64,000 bases of DNA from Streptomyces diastatochromogenes (GCF_002242805.1 NZ_MCGQ01000026.1:124001-188000), one strand, 5' to 3'; shown: positions 25,090-34,955, numbered from the stretch's first letter. Notes: generated by a model from the sequence alone, not told the origin. Numbers and translations: made by a program.

Positions 25090-25881
25090 ATGACCACCTC
25101 CCCCTCCGGCGCCCCCGAGCGCTCCGTCGTCGACCGGACGCTGAGCATTCTCGGCGCCTTCGACCGCGACAACCGCACCCTGACCCTGACGGACATCAGC
25201 CGGCGCTCCGGGCTGCCGGTCGCCACTGTTCACCGCATCGTCAACAAGCTCACCGGCTGGGGAGCCCTGGAACGGTGCTCCGACGGTCTCTACAGCATCG
25301 GCCTGCGACTGTGGGAGACGGCCGTACTGGCCCCGCGCAGCTCGTCACTGGCCGAGGCCGCCCAGCCGTACCTGGTCGAACTGCACAGACAGACCTCGCT
25401 CGGGGCGACGATCGCCATCCGCGACGGCGCGGAGAGCGTCTGCCTGTCCATCATGAGCAACCAGACCGACCTCGCGGAGCTGTACGGCCATCCGGGCGGC
25501 CGACTGCCGCTGCACGCGTCCTCGGTGGGCCTGGTGCTGCTCGCCCACGCGGGCGCGTCCGTGCGCAGCGCGATCTGCGCCGGTCCGCTGCCCGCGTACA
25601 CGCCCGCCACGATCACGGACGGCACCGCACTGGGGCGCACCCTCGTCCGGATCAGACGCGAGGGGCACGCGCTGGTCCGCAACACGCTCACCGAGGGACG
25701 GGGCGGGCTCGCCGTCCCGGTGCGCGACGGCCGCGGAGCCGTCGTCGCCGCCGTGGGGGCGGTGGGGCACGTCGACCTCGTCCAGCCGGTCCGGCTGCTG
25801 CCGCACGTCCGCGCCGCGGCCGAGGCCATCGCCCGGAGCGTCCGGTCGTGCGGCTGGCGGGATGTGGAGGTCGGCACATGA
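25090..25881 (+). CDS. IclR-family transcriptional regulator
   Basis: 263 residues with an N-terminal winged helix-turn-helix (LTLTDISRRSGLPVATVHRIVNKL split over about 34-57) and the IclR effector domain (LHASSVGLVLLAHA, then GRGGLAVPVRDGRGAVVAAV). ATG at 25090 follows a GAAGGGAA site. It is divergent from the AraC gene with 136 bases between the starts. IclR proteins usually sense small acids or aromatic catabolites and bind palindromes. The palindrome copies at 25062 and 23881 make it a candidate regulator of itself and the lipid operon. Confidence 0.9.
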   Translation: MTTSPSGAPERSVVDRTLSILGAFDRDNRTLTLTDISRRSGLPVATVHRIVNKLTGWGALERCSDGLYSIGLRLWETAVLAPRSSSLAEAAQPYLVELHRQTSLGATIAIRDGAESVCLSIMSNQTDLAELYGHPGGRLPLHASSVGLVLLAHAGASVRSAICAGPLPAYTPATITDGTALGRTLVRIRREGHALVRNTLTEGRGGLAVPVRDGRGAVVAAVGAVGHVDLVQPVRLLPHVRAAAEAIARSVRSCGWRDVEVGT

Positions 25882-26064
25882 TTTTTATGGATATCAGGGA
25901 CAATTCCGGGCGCCCCGGGCGTGGCGGCCGGGCGCACATCGAGATCCGTGGTGGATCAGGTGCGCCGAGGCATTAGCGTGGTGGGTGCTGTGCGCGAGCC
26001 TGTCCGGGTTCGTGCGGGTCCTTGAGGTGCTGGATGGGGTAGGCGTGCGGGTCGGAGCGGTGTC

Positions 26065-27228
26065 GTGAGAGTGCTGCACACCTCCGACTGGCATCTCGGC
26101 CGGGCCTTCCACCGGGTGAACATGCTCGGGGCCCAGGCCGACTTCATCGGTCACCTCGTGACCACCGTGCGCGAGCACGCGGTGGACGTGGTGGTCGTGT
26201 CCGGGGACGTGTACGACCGCGCGGTGCCCCCGCTCGCCGCGGTCGAGCTGTTCGACGACGCCCTGCACCGCCTCGCCGGCCTCGGCGTGCCCACGGTGAT
26301 GATCTCCGGCAACCACGACTCGGCCCGCCGCCTCGGCGTCGGCGCCGGACTCATCGACCGCGCCGGCATCCATCTGCGCACCGAGCCGTCCGCCGCCGGC
26401 ACCCCGGTCGTGCTCGCGGACGCCCACGGCGACGTGGCCTTCTACGGCCTGCCGTACCTCGAACCGGCCCTGGTGAAGGACGAGTTCGCGGTGGCGAAGG
26501 CCGGCCATGAAGCCGTGCTCGCCGCCGCCATGGACCGCGTCCGCGCCGACCTCGCCACCCGCGCCCCGGGCACCCGGTCCGTCGTCCTCGCCCACGCCTT
26601 CGTCACCGGCGGCCAGGCCAGCGACAGCGAGCGGGACATCACCGTCGGCGGCGTGTCCGCGGTACCCGCCGGGGTCTTCGACGGCGTCGACTACGTGGCG
26701 CTCGGGCATCTGCACGGCTGCCAGACGATCACCGAGCGCGTGCGCTACTCGGGCTCCCCGCTCGCCTACTCCTTCTCCGAGGCCGACCACCGCAAGAGCG
26801 TGTGGCTGATCGACCTGGCCGCCGACGGCTCGGTCACCGCCGAGCGCCTCGACTGCCCGGTGCCGCGCCCGCTGGCCCGCGTCCGGGGCACCCTGGACGA
26901 CCTCCTCGCCGACCCCGCTCTCGCCCGCCACGAGGACGCCTGGGTCGAGGCCACCCTCACCGACCAGGTCCGCCCGGCCGACCCCATGGCCCGGCTCACC
27001 GAGCGCTTCCCGCACACCCTCAGCCTGGTCTTCGACCCGGAACGGGCCCCGGACGCCCCCGAGGTGTCGTACGCCCGGCGCCTGGCCGGCCGCAGCGACC
27101 AGCAGATCGCCCAGGACTTCGTGGCCCATGTGCGCGGCGCCGGGCCCGACGAGCAGGAGGCGGCCGTGCTCCGGGACGCCTTCGACGCGGTGCGCGCCGA
27201 CGACGCGGTGCGGGAGGTGGCCCGGTGA
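26065..27228 (+). CDS. sbcD: Exonuclease SbcCD subunit D
   Basis: 387-residue calcineurin-type nuclease subunit. Metal-binding motifs appear in order: TSDWHLG (6-12), GDVYDR, SGNHDS and GHLHG. With SbcC it opens hairpins and trims protein-blocked double-strand ends, as Mre11 does with Rad50. The GTG start has GGAG ten bases upstream. The 183-base gap before it contains only a weak promoter-like TAGCGT at 25974. The stop overlaps the sbcC start (GTGA), so the two subunits are coupled. Confidence 0.95.
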   Translation: MRVLHTSDWHLGRAFHRVNMLGAQADFIGHLVTTVREHAVDVVVVSGDVYDRAVPPLAAVELFDDALHRLAGLGVPTVMISGNHDSARRLGVGAGLIDRAGIHLRTEPSAAGTPVVLADAHGDVAFYGLPYLEPALVKDEFAVAKAGHEAVLAAAMDRVRADLATRAPGTRSVVLAHAFVTGGQASDSERDITVGGVSAVPAGVFDGVDYVALGHLHGCQTITERVRYSGSPLAYSFSEADHRKSVWLIDLAADGSVTAERLDCPVPRPLARVRGTLDDLLADPALARHEDAWVEATLTDQVRPADPMARLTERFPHTLSLVFDPERAPDAPEVSYARRLAGRSDQQIAQDFVAHVRGAGPDEQEAAVLRDAFDAVRADDAVREVAR

Positions 27229-30224
27229 GGCTGCACCGGCTCGACATCACCGCCTTCGGGCCCTTCGGCGGCTCGCAGACCGTCGACTTCGACGCGCTGT
27301 CCGCCGCCGGCCTCTTCCTGCTGCACGGCCCCACCGGCGCGGGCAAGACCTCCGTCCTGGACGCCGTCTGCTACGCGCTCTACGGCTCCGTGCCCGGCGC
27401 CCGGCAGAGCGGCCAGGGCATGCACCTGCGCAGCGACCACGCCGAGGCGGGCATCCGCACCGAGGTCCGCCTCGAACTCACCGTCGCCGGACGCCGGTTG
27501 GAGATCACCCGGCAGCCGCCGTGGGAGCGGCGCAAGCTGCGCGGCACGGGCACGACCGTCGACAAGGCCCAGACCTGGCTGCGCGAGTACGACGCCACGG
27601 CCCGCGTCTGGAAGGACCTCAGCCGCTCCCACCAGGAGATCGGCGAGGAGATCACCCAGCTGCTCGGCATGAGCCGCGAGCAGTTCTGCCAGGTCGTCCT
27701 GCTGCCCCAGGGCGACTTCGCCCGCTTCCTGCGCGCCGACGCCGGCGCGCGTGGCCAGTTGCTCGGCCGCCTGTTCGACACCCAGCGTTTCGCCGACGTG
27801 GAGAAGCGGCTCGCCGAGCGCCGGAAGGCGACCGAGGCCCGGGTACGGGAGGGCGACGCCGCGCTCCTCGCCGACGCGCACCGCATGCAGCAGGAGGCGG
27901 GCGACGCGATGGAACTGCCCGAGCTGAGCCCCGGCGAGCCGGGCCTGGCCGAGGCCGTCCTCGGCGCCGCGGCCGTGGCCCGCAGCACCGCGCGGGAGCG
28001 CCTCACCGTCGCCCACTGCCGCCTGTCCGCCGCCGAGTCCGGCCATGCCGCCGCGCAGCGCACCCTGGACGAGGCACGCGAACTCGCCCGGCTGCAGGGC
28101 CGGTTCGCCGAGGCCCGGCAGCGGGCCGAGCGCCTTGAGGAGCGGGCCGACGCCCACCGGGAGGCGCGGGAGCGCATGGAGCGCGGCCGCAAGGCCGAGG
28201 CGGTGGCACCCGCGCTGGAGCTGCGCGAGACCGCCGAGGACGAGCAGCGCCGGGCCGCCCGGGCCGAGGCGCACGCACGCGGGATGCTCCCCGACTCCTA
28301 CGCCGAGGCCGGCGCGGCCGGACTCGCCTCCGCCGCCCGCCGGGCCGCCGAGGAGCTGGGCGGCCTGGACGCGGCCCGGCGCGCCGAGCGGCGGCTCGCC
28401 GAACTGGTCGACGAGCGGGCCGGGTTGGACCGGCAGGAGCGTGCCGACGAGGACGTCCTGCGCGAGGCCGACGCCTGGCTCGCCGAGTGGGACGCCACGC
28501 GCGGGGCCCTGCAGTCCCGCATCGAGTCCGCCCAGGAGGCGGCCACCCGCGCCGAACAGCTCGCCGTCCAGCGCGAACCCGCACGCCGCCGCCTGAACGC
28601 GGCCCGGACCCGGGACGAGCTGGCCGCCGACCTGGAGGAGGCACAGCACCGGGCCCTCGCCTCCGGACAACGCGCCCTGGACGCCCGCGCCCACTGGCTG
28701 GACCTCAAGGAACAGCGCCTGAACGGCATCGCCGCGGAACTGGCGGCGCACCTCACCGACGGCGCACCCTGCGCCGTCTGCGGGGCCACCGAACACCCCG
28801 CCCCGGCCCGCAAGGTCGCCGGACACGTCGACCGCGAGACCGAGGAGCGCGCCCTCGCCGCCCAGCAGCGCGCCGAGGGACAGCACACCGAGGACGAACG
28901 GCGCCTCGGCGTCGTACGCGAGGCCCTGGCCGCCGCCACGGCCGAGGCGGGCGACACCCCTACGGCTCAACTCGCAGCCCACGCTGATGAGTTGGAACAG
29001 GACTACGCACGCGCCCGTCGCGACGCCTCCGCCCTGCACGCCGCCCAGGAGGAGCTGCGGCGGGCCGAGCACGAGCGCGAGCGGCGCCAGGCCGACCGCC
29101 AGCAGGCCGCCGTACGGGCCGCCTCCCGGCTCACCCGTCGCGAGACCCTGGAACGCGAACAGGCCACCCTCGAACAGGAGTTGACACAGACGCGCGGAAC
29201 GGCGGCCAGCGTGGCCGCCCGCGCTGCCCAGCTGGAGCGACAGGCGGCACTGCTCACCGAAGCCGCCGACGCCGCCCGCTCCGCCGAGGACGCCACCCAG
29301 CGCCTCAAGGACGCCGACGCCCGCCTCGCCGACGCCGCCTACCGTGCCGGCTTCGACACCCCGCAGGCCGCGGCCGCCGCCCTCCTGGACGACGCGGCCC
29401 ACCGCGACCTGCAACACCGCCTGGACGCCTGGCAGTCGGAGGAGGCCGCCGTACGCGCCGTGCTGGCCGAGGCCGACACCGCGGCCGCGGCCCAGCAGCC
29501 GCCCGCCGACCTCGCGGCGGCGGAGCGGGCGGCGGCCGAGGCGGAACGGCGGCTGCGCGAGGCCGCCTCCGCCCGCGACGCGGCCGCCCGCTGCGGCACC
29601 GAGCTGGACCGCCTCTCCGCCCGCGCCACCAAGGGCGTACGCGGGCTCGCCCCCCTGCGCGCGGAGTACGACCGGGTGGCCCGGCTGGCCACGCTCACGG
29701 CGGGCACCTCCGCCGACAACGAACGCAGGATGCGCCTGGAGTCGTACGTCCTCGCGGCCCGTCTGGAGCAGGTCGCCGCCGCCGCGACCGTACGGCTGCA
29801 GCGCATGTCCTCCGGCCGCTACACCCTCGTCCACTCCGACGACCGCACCGGACGCGGCCGCAGCGGGCTCGGGCTGCACGTGGTGGACGCCTGGACCGGC
29901 CGCGAGCGGGACACCGCCACCCTGTCCGGCGGCGAGACCTTCTTCGCCTCCCTCGCCCTGGCCCTGGGCCTCGCCGACGTCGTCACCGACGAGGCCGGAG
30001 GCGTCCGCCTCGACACCCTCTTCATCGACGAGGGCTTCGGCAGCCTCGACGACCAGACTCTGGACGAGGTCCTCGACGTCCTCGACTCCCTCCGCGAACG
30101 CGACCGCAGCGTGGGCATCGTGAGCCATGTGGCCGACCTGCGCCGCCGGATCCACGCCCAACTCGAGGTCGTCAAGGGCCGGTCGGGGTCGTCGCTGAGG
30201 CAGCGGGGTGCGGACGGCCCCTGA
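27225..30224 (+). CDS. sbcC: Exonuclease SbcCD subunit C (SMC-like ATPase)
   Basis: 999 residues. Walker A GPTGAGKTS (35-43), then a long Glu/Arg/Ala-rich coiled coil split by a zinc hook CAVC (Cys516, Cys519), then the returning coil, the ABC signature LSGGE (about 900) and Walker B FIDEGFGSLD (about 930). It works as the Rad50-like motor of the SbcD nuclease. The GTG at 27225, overlapping the sbcD stop by four bases, is the natural start; an open frame extends upstream but is antisense-like shadow. Confidence 0.95.
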   Translation: MRLHRLDITAFGPFGGSQTVDFDALSAAGLFLLHGPTGAGKTSVLDAVCYALYGSVPGARQSGQGMHLRSDHAEAGIRTEVRLELTVAGRRLEITRQPPWERRKLRGTGTTVDKAQTWLREYDATARVWKDLSRSHQEIGEEITQLLGMSREQFCQVVLLPQGDFARFLRADAGARGQLLGRLFDTQRFADVEKRLAERRKATEARVREGDAALLADAHRMQQEAGDAMELPELSPGEPGLAEAVLGAAAVARSTARERLTVAHCRLSAAESGHAAAQRTLDEARELARLQGRFAEARQRAERLEERADAHREARERMERGRKAEAVAPALELRETAEDEQRRAARAEAHARGMLPDSYAEAGAAGLASAARRAAEELGGLDAARRAERRLAELVDERAGLDRQERADEDVLREADAWLAEWDATRGALQSRIESAQEAATRAEQLAVQREPARRRLNAARTRDELAADLEEAQHRALASGQRALDARAHWLDLKEQRLNGIAAELAAHLTDGAPCAVCGATEHPAPARKVAGHVDRETEERALAAQQRAEGQHTEDERRLGVVREALAAATAEAGDTPTAQLAAHADELEQDYARARRDASALHAAQEELRRAEHERERRQADRQQAAVRAASRLTRRETLEREQATLEQELTQTRGTAASVAARAAQLERQAALLTEAADAARSAEDATQRLKDADARLADAAYRAGFDTPQAAAAALLDDAAHRDLQHRLDAWQSEEAAVRAVLAEADTAAAAQQPPADLAAAERAAAEAERRLREAASARDAAARCGTELDRLSARATKGVRGLAPLRAEYDRVARLATLTAGTSADNERRMRLESYVLAARLEQVAAAATVRLQRMSSGRYTLVHSDDRTGRGRSGLGLHVVDAWTGRERDTATLSGGETFFASLALALGLADVVTDEAGGVRLDTLFIDEGFGSLDDQTLDEVLDVLDSLRERDRSVGIVSHVADLRRRIHAQLEVVKGRSGSSLRQRGADGP

Positions 30225-30248
30225 GCCCACCGCGCCGGCGAGCCGGCC

Positions 30249-30812
30249 TCATCGGCTCCCGCCGGCAGCGCGGTCGTGTCCGAGCAATCGGGCCTGCTCC
30301 CTCTTGAGCTGTGTGAACCTGTCGCGGATGTACTCCCTCAGCGCCCGGCCGGGGAAGGTGATGACCGACAGGTGCTCTTCGTAGTTGCCTTGGGCCCAGC
30401 GCGCGGCAGTGATCTCGTAGCCCGAGACGTGGGCGCAGAGCTGGAGGAGGGCATCAGGCATCTCCTCTTCGATGAGGAGATCGGCCTTGGTGACCACGAC
30501 GTCTCGCATGGCCTTGATGTTGGGGATGAAGACGGTCGTGGCCCAGATACGCCACTCCGCGAGTTCCTGCTCGGTGGGCGGAGTCTCGTGCCGGAACGGG
30601 TCACTACCGTCGGGACGGGCGTACTTCACCGACCAGGTGTCGTAGGTACGGCTGTTGGCTTCCATCAGAGCGAACAGCGGCCCGTAGAAGTCACTCAGCT
30701 GCTGGTTGACCCGCGTGAGCCGGGCCTGTCTCTGCGCAAGACGCAGGCCGTTCAGGTAGGTCGCCAGGTAGCCGATGAGCGCCAGCCCCACGGTCACGAT
30801 CACTGTAGCCAT
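30249..30812 (-). CDS. Small membrane-anchored protein of unknown function
   Basis: 187 residues from ATG 30812. One N-terminal membrane helix (VIVTVGLALIGYLATYL, residues 4-20) is followed by a soluble helical domain with FYGPLFALMEANSRTYDTW. I do not recognise a named family. The start lies 11 bases after the MFS gene stop, so both are probably one transcript. Upstream in-frame codons overlap the MFS gene and have no ribosome site. Confidence 0.65.
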   Translation of the reverse strand: MATVIVTVGLALIGYLATYLNGLRLAQRQARLTRVNQQLSDFYGPLFALMEANSRTYDTWSVKYARPDGSDPFRHETPPTEQELAEWRIWATTVFIPNIKAMRDVVVTKADLLIEEEMPDALLQLCAHVSGYEITAARWAQGNYEEHLSVITFPGRALREYIRDRFTQLKREQARLLGHDRAAGGSR

Positions 30813-30823
30813 GACCAGCGATG

Positions 30824-32053
30824 CTAGAGACTGTGCCGGGGCGTCGCGGTGAGTCTGCGGACCTGCGGCGACAGCAGGGCCGCGCACGTGGCCAGAGCGA
30901 TCACGGCGGCACAGGCCGCCAGCGCCTCCCGAGTACCGACGACATCGGCAACGGGCCCGGCCACGAGCAGCCCGAGCGGGGCGAAAGCCAGTGAGCCGAA
31001 CCAGTCGTAGGAGCTGACGCGGGAGAGGGCTTTTTCGGGGACCTCACGCTGGATGGTTGTGGACCAGAGCACGGCGAAGACATCCGCGGCGATGCCCGAG
31101 CAGAACATGGCCACTGCGATCAGCCAGACGGGGGCTGAGACAGCGAGCAAGGCGATGGGCAGGGCGGCCGGGAAAGTGGCCAGAACCGCGACCAGGACGG
31201 GCCTGTTCACCCGGACCCGCGCGGCCAGGCCCGCACCGGCGACAGTGCCGAGGGCCTGGGCCGCGACGATGAGCGACCAGGCCCGGGCCCCGCCGAGATG
31301 CTCTTCTGCAACGAGGGGTCCCAGGACGCCGACGTTGGCGTTGAGTGCCGCGACGACGAAGGCGTACTGGGCGACGACCACCCACAGCCACTGCCGGGAG
31401 GCGAACTCCCGCCATCCCTCCCTCAGATCGTCCCAGCCCGAGGACCTCTTGGCCGCCCGCCCCGGAGCCCGCAGGCGGGCGGTCAGGATCGCGCTGACGA
31501 TGAAGGACGCGGCGTTGAGGGCCAGTGCCCAGCCGGCCCCGATCCACGCAACCGCGACGCCGGACAAGGCCAGACCCAGCAGCAGGCTGCTGTTCGTGCA
31601 CACCCGCAGCAGTCCGTTCGCCTGCTGGAGCCTGTCCGCAGAAACGACCAGCGGCACCAGACCGTCCATCGCGGGAGAGAACAGGGCGGTCGCGGTGCCC
31701 GCCACAACCGCCAGCACACACATCAGGACCAACGGCGCGTGACCGGACAGCACGAGGCCCGCCAGACCGGCATAGGCGGCAGCGCCCACGATGTCGGCGA
31801 CCACCATCAGCCGAGCGCGTGACATCCGATCCGCGATCACCCCGCCGGCCAGGATGAACACCAGCTGGGGCAGTGCCTGACAGGCCACCACCAGCGACAG
31901 CCGCCCCGGCGTCGCCCCGGGCAGGGCCAGAACGGCGAAACCCAGCGCCACGCGGGCAAAACCATTGCCCAGCACCGATATGGTCCGAGCCGAAGCGAGA
32001 AGAAGAAACCGCTGGTCACCCCAGAGGGAGGACCGATCGGGGGTGGTAGGCAT
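30824..32053 (-). CDS. MFS transporter
   Basis: 409 residues with about 12 hydrophobic segments and a GGVIADRMSRARLM loop after helix 2, the MFS motif-A position. This resembles the MFS_3 drug-export group (enterobactin or macrolide exporter-like). Substrate unknown. The short N terminus MPTTPDRSSLWGDQRFLLL is typical of the group. It is followed by the small membrane protein gene. Confidence 0.88.
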   Translation of the reverse strand: MPTTPDRSSLWGDQRFLLLASARTISVLGNGFARVALGFAVLALPGATPGRLSLVVACQALPQLVFILAGGVIADRMSRARLMVVADIVGAAAYAGLAGLVLSGHAPLVLMCVLAVVAGTATALFSPAMDGLVPLVVSADRLQQANGLLRVCTNSSLLLGLALSGVAVAWIGAGWALALNAASFIVSAILTARLRAPGRAAKRSSGWDDLREGWREFASRQWLWVVVAQYAFVVAALNANVGVLGPLVAEEHLGGARAWSLIVAAQALGTVAGAGLAARVRVNRPVLVAVLATFPAALPIALLAVSAPVWLIAVAMFCSGIAADVFAVLWSTTIQREVPEKALSRVSSYDWFGSLAFAPLGLLVAGPVADVVGTREALAACAAVIALATCAALLSPQVRRLTATPRHSL

Positions 32054-32114
32054 GGTGCCGCACTCTACGCGGCGATCATCGTGCTACGACCGTTGACCGC
32101 GGCCGATGGCCAGT

Positions 32115-32561
32115 TCAGTGCCCCAGCGGACGGCGCGGCAGCGGTGAGGAGTACACCACGCTCGTGGTCACCGAACCCAGCGTGCCGATGCGGCCGGAGA
32201 TCTCCTCCAGGTGGGGCATCGAGCGCGCGGCGACCTTGATGACGAAGCAGTCGTCGCCGGTGACGTGGTGGGCCTCGAGGATCTCGGGGGTCGCCGCGAC
32301 CAGGTCGTGGAAGGGCTTGTAGTTGCCGTTCGGGTAGCGGAGGCGGACGAACGCGAGGATCGGGAGGCCGAGGCGCTCGGGGTCCACGACCGCCGCGTAC
32401 CCCTGGATGACACCGGCCTCCTCCAGTCGGCGGACCCGTTCGGTGACCGCGCTCGCTGACATGGAGACGGCACGGGCCAGCTCGGCAAAGCTGGCCCGGC
32501 CCTCGCGCTGGAGGACGTCGAGGATGCGCCAGTCGGTGGCGTCCGGGGAATACACGGTCAT
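32115..32561 (-). CDS. Lrp/AsnC-family regulator
   Basis: 148 residues from ATG 32561. The N-terminal helix-turn-helix (DWRILDVLQREGRASFAEL then SASAVTERVRRLEEAGVI) is followed by the RAM ligand-binding domain (VTGDDCFVIKVAARSMPHLEE). Lrp-type proteins form octamers and respond to amino acids. It diverges from the rhodanese gene with 94 bases between starts, so control of that gene is plausible. Confidence 0.9.
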   Translation of the reverse strand: MTVYSPDATDWRILDVLQREGRASFAELARAVSMSASAVTERVRRLEEAGVIQGYAAVVDPERLGLPILAFVRLRYPNGNYKPFHDLVAATPEILEAHHVTGDDCFVIKVAARSMPHLEEISGRIGTLGSVTTSVVYSSPLPRRPLGH

Positions 32562-32642
32562 CCCGGATGGATAGCAGGGGAATCCCCGGCCGATCAAGAG
32601 GAACCCCGGGGATCGTCACTTCAGGGAGCCGGGCGGTGGTCA

Positions 32643-32656
32643 TAGATTTTTGGCCA
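32643..32656 (+). promoter_or_regulatory. Candidate leaderless promoter -10 of the rhodanese gene
   Basis: TAGATT is followed by seven bases and then the ATG, the spacing at which transcription starts on the start codon. The -35 region (TTCAGG) is poor. Confidence 0.4.
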
Positions 32657-33129
32657 TGATCACCAACACCGTGAACCCCGTCCTGCGGGTCGCCCCCGCC
32701 GCCCCCGCCGAGGCCGCCGCCTACTTCCGGGCCAGCCTCGCCTTCCACGCCGACGTCTCCGATGTGGCCGCCGCGCTCGCGGCCGACGGCGACCCCGGCT
32801 TCGTCGTGCTCGACTCCCGCTCCACCGAGTCCTGGGACCAGGGGCACGTCCCGGGCGCGATCCACCTGCCCACCGCGCTCATCCCCGAGCAGGCCGAGCA
32901 GCTTCTCGACAAGTCCGTGCCGGTGGTGACGTACTGCTGGGGCCCCGGCTGCAACGGCGCCACCCGCGCCGCCCTCGCCCTGGCCGAACTCGGCTACCAG
33001 GTCAAGGAGATGCTGGGCGGCTTCGAGTACTGGGCACGGGAGGGCTTCGCCTACGAGACCTGGCAGGGGCCGGTGCGCCGGGACGCCGACCCGCTGACGG
33101 CACCTGTGGACGGCGAGTGCGGCTGCTGA
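32656..33129 (+). CDS. Rhodanese-like sulfurtransferase
   Basis: 157 residues. Single rhodanese domain: FVVLDSRSTESWDQGHVPGAIHLP, then an active loop YCWGPGCNGAT whose first Cys is the expected sulfur carrier, then KEMLGGFEYWAREG. The C terminus ends in a CGC pair. Such proteins move sulfane sulfur or detoxify thiols. ATG 32656 is preferred to TTG two codons upstream because of the leaderless -10 spacing. The divergent Lrp gene probably regulates it. Confidence 0.88.
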   Translation: MITNTVNPVLRVAPAAPAEAAAYFRASLAFHADVSDVAAALAADGDPGFVVLDSRSTESWDQGHVPGAIHLPTALIPEQAEQLLDKSVPVVTYCWGPGCNGATRAALALAELGYQVKEMLGGFEYWAREGFAYETWQGPVRRDADPLTAPVDGECGC

Positions 33130-33140
33130 CACCGCCCGTG

Positions 33141-33153
33141 TAGGTTCTGCCCA
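33141..33153 (+). promoter_or_regulatory. Candidate leaderless promoter -10 of the Imm21 gene
   Basis: TAGGTT, six bases, then ATG at 33153. No good -35 element is visible, so confidence is low. Confidence 0.35.
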
Positions 33154-33668
33154 TGGCTCGATACGCGGATCCAGGCGCACTGGAGTGGGTGGAGTCGGGC
33201 GGCGGCCCGCTGATAGCCGTACCGGAGACGGTGCTGCCGTTCTGGGCGGGCGCCGACAGCGAGGAGTTCGCCACGGACTACGACCGCGCGTGCGAGGTCG
33301 ACGGTTACGTCGGCCTGCTCCCGGTCGGCGACAGCGCGGCCCTCGTCTTCGGCGACGAACCCGCCTCCACCTCCTATCTGCCCGACCACGGCACCTTCGT
33401 GCGCTGGTCCGCCGCGAACTCCGAGAGCGAGCTGCTGGCCCAGATCCCCGGCGCGCTCGACGCGGCCGTGTGGGAACACGAGATCCGCTGGAACGTGCCC
33501 GGCCCGGTGGTGCTGTTCGACTCGGCCTGGCCGGGCGGCGCGGCGGAGGGCGCCGAGCACCTGCGCGTCCCGCTGGCACCGGGCCCGTACGCGGTGAGTG
33601 CCGCCTACGCCCAGCCCGGCCCGGAGACCTGGGTCGGCCTGGTCCAGCTGAGAAGGCTCGCGGACTGA
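33153..33668 (+). CDS. Imm21-family immunity protein
   Basis: 171 residues. The start LEWVESGGGPLIAVPE, the central DYDRACEVDGYVGLLPVGD and GDEPASTSYLP segments and FVRWSAANSESELL match the Imm21 immunity family as I know it. Those proteins neutralise polymorphic toxins. No toxin gene with an RHS, WXG or PT repeat lies next to it in the window, so this is an orphan. It is separated from the rhodanese gene by 23 bases and converges on the P450 gene with a 6-base gap. Confidence 0.75.
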   Translation: MARYADPGALEWVESGGGPLIAVPETVLPFWAGADSEEFATDYDRACEVDGYVGLLPVGDSAALVFGDEPASTSYLPDHGTFVRWSAANSESELLAQIPGALDAAVWEHEIRWNVPGPVVLFDSAWPGGAAEGAEHLRVPLAPGPYAVSAAYAQPGPETWVGLVQLRRLAD

Positions 33669-33674
33669 GCCCGG

Positions 33675-34904
33675 TCAGCGCAGCCCGTCGAAGGTGATGT
33701 TCAGATGGCGCGGGCCGCGCAGCACCGCGTTCGGCCGGTACGGCGGCGGGTCCTCGACGAGACGGGGGTTCTCGAGCCGCCGGGCCAGCTCGGACAGCGC
33801 GATCTGGGCCTCCAGCCGGGCCAGCGGAGCACCGAAGCAGCTGTGGATGCCGCTGCCGAAGCCGAGGTGCTCGATGTCCTCGCGGTCCGGGTCGAAGCGG
33901 TCGGGGTCCTTGAACCGCTCCGGGTCCCGGTTGCCGGCGGCGAGCACCAGCCAGATGCGGGAGCCCTTCGGGATGGTGACACCGCGCACGTCGATGTCGG
34001 TGATGCAGGTGCGTTGCGGCAGGAGCTGTACGGGCGGTTCGTAGCGCAGCAGCTCCTCGATGATCTTCACGGACAGGCCCGGGTCGGCGCGCAGCCGCTC
34101 GAGGTACTCCGGGTGGCGCAACAGCGTGAGCATGCCGTTGGTGATCAGGTTGACCGTCGTCTCGTGGCCGGCGATGAGCAGCAGCACCGCGGTGCTGAGC
34201 ACTTCCATCGTGGTCATGGTGCCGTCCGGACCGTGACTGTTCACCAGGTCGGACAGCATGTCGTCGCGGGGCTCCCGGGCGCGCTGCTCCACCAGCCCGT
34301 TCAGGTACATGCCGAGCTGCAGTCGTGCCTCCTGTGCGGTCTGCTGGGATTGGGCGCCCGTGCGGGCGTCCGGGTCCAGGCCGGCGACGATGGGGTCCAC
34401 CCAGGAACGGAAGCGGGGCTCGTCCTCGCGCGGTACGCCCAGCAGTCGGCAGATGACCGTGACCGGGAAGGGGTAGGCGAACTGGTCGACCTCGTCGATC
34501 TGCCGGGCGTCCCCGAAGCCGTCGATCAGTTCGGTGACGATGCGCTCGAGTTCAGGGCGCATCGACTCGATCCGGTGCGGCCGGTGCGGCGGGCCGAAGG
34601 AGCTGTTGGCCATCCGCCGCAGCCGGTCGTGCTCCGGCGGGTCGAGCCGGATGAAGCTCGGCGGCAGCCCCGTCGCCTCCGGCCCGGACAGCTCGTCGTC
34701 GCCCGCGGCGGTGACGTTGCTCGCGTCGGAGCTGATGCGAGGGTCGTGGAGCAGGTTCTCGATGTCCCAGTACGAGCTGATGACGTACGGACCGCCCTCC
34801 TCCTCGTGCAGCACCGGGGTCTTGCGGAGCTCCTCGTACAGCGGATACGGGTTGGCGCGGTTCGCGTAGTCGGTGATCTGGCGCAGGAGCGAGGCGTGCG
34901 TCAT
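33675..34904 (-). CDS. Cytochrome P450
   Basis: 409-residue soluble bacterial P450. I-helix AGHETT (245-250) with the acid-alcohol region, the ExxR motif EELLR (Glu284, Arg287) and the heme loop FGSGIHSCFG with ligand Cys356. The substrate is unknown; the family number cannot be assigned by eye. It is the third gene of a ferredoxin-reductase-P450 operon, so electrons probably come from its neighbours. ATG 34904 begins the conserved N terminus; upstream sequence is repetitive and not coding. Confidence 0.95.
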   Translation of the reverse strand: MTHASLLRQITDYANRANPYPLYEELRKTPVLHEEEGGPYVISSYWDIENLLHDPRISSDASNVTAAGDDELSGPEATGLPPSFIRLDPPEHDRLRRMANSSFGPPHRPHRIESMRPELERIVTELIDGFGDARQIDEVDQFAYPFPVTVICRLLGVPREDEPRFRSWVDPIVAGLDPDARTGAQSQQTAQEARLQLGMYLNGLVEQRAREPRDDMLSDLVNSHGPDGTMTTMEVLSTAVLLLIAGHETTVNLITNGMLTLLRHPEYLERLRADPGLSVKIIEELLRYEPPVQLLPQRTCITDIDVRGVTIPKGSRIWLVLAAGNRDPERFKDPDRFDPDREDIEHLGFGSGIHSCFGAPLARLEAQIALSELARRLENPRLVEDPPPYRPNAVLRGPRHLNITFDGLR

Positions 34905-34955
34905 GCGGGGTCCTTGGGGCGTGAAGGTCCGTGGGGTGGGGGAAGGGCCGGGCGT

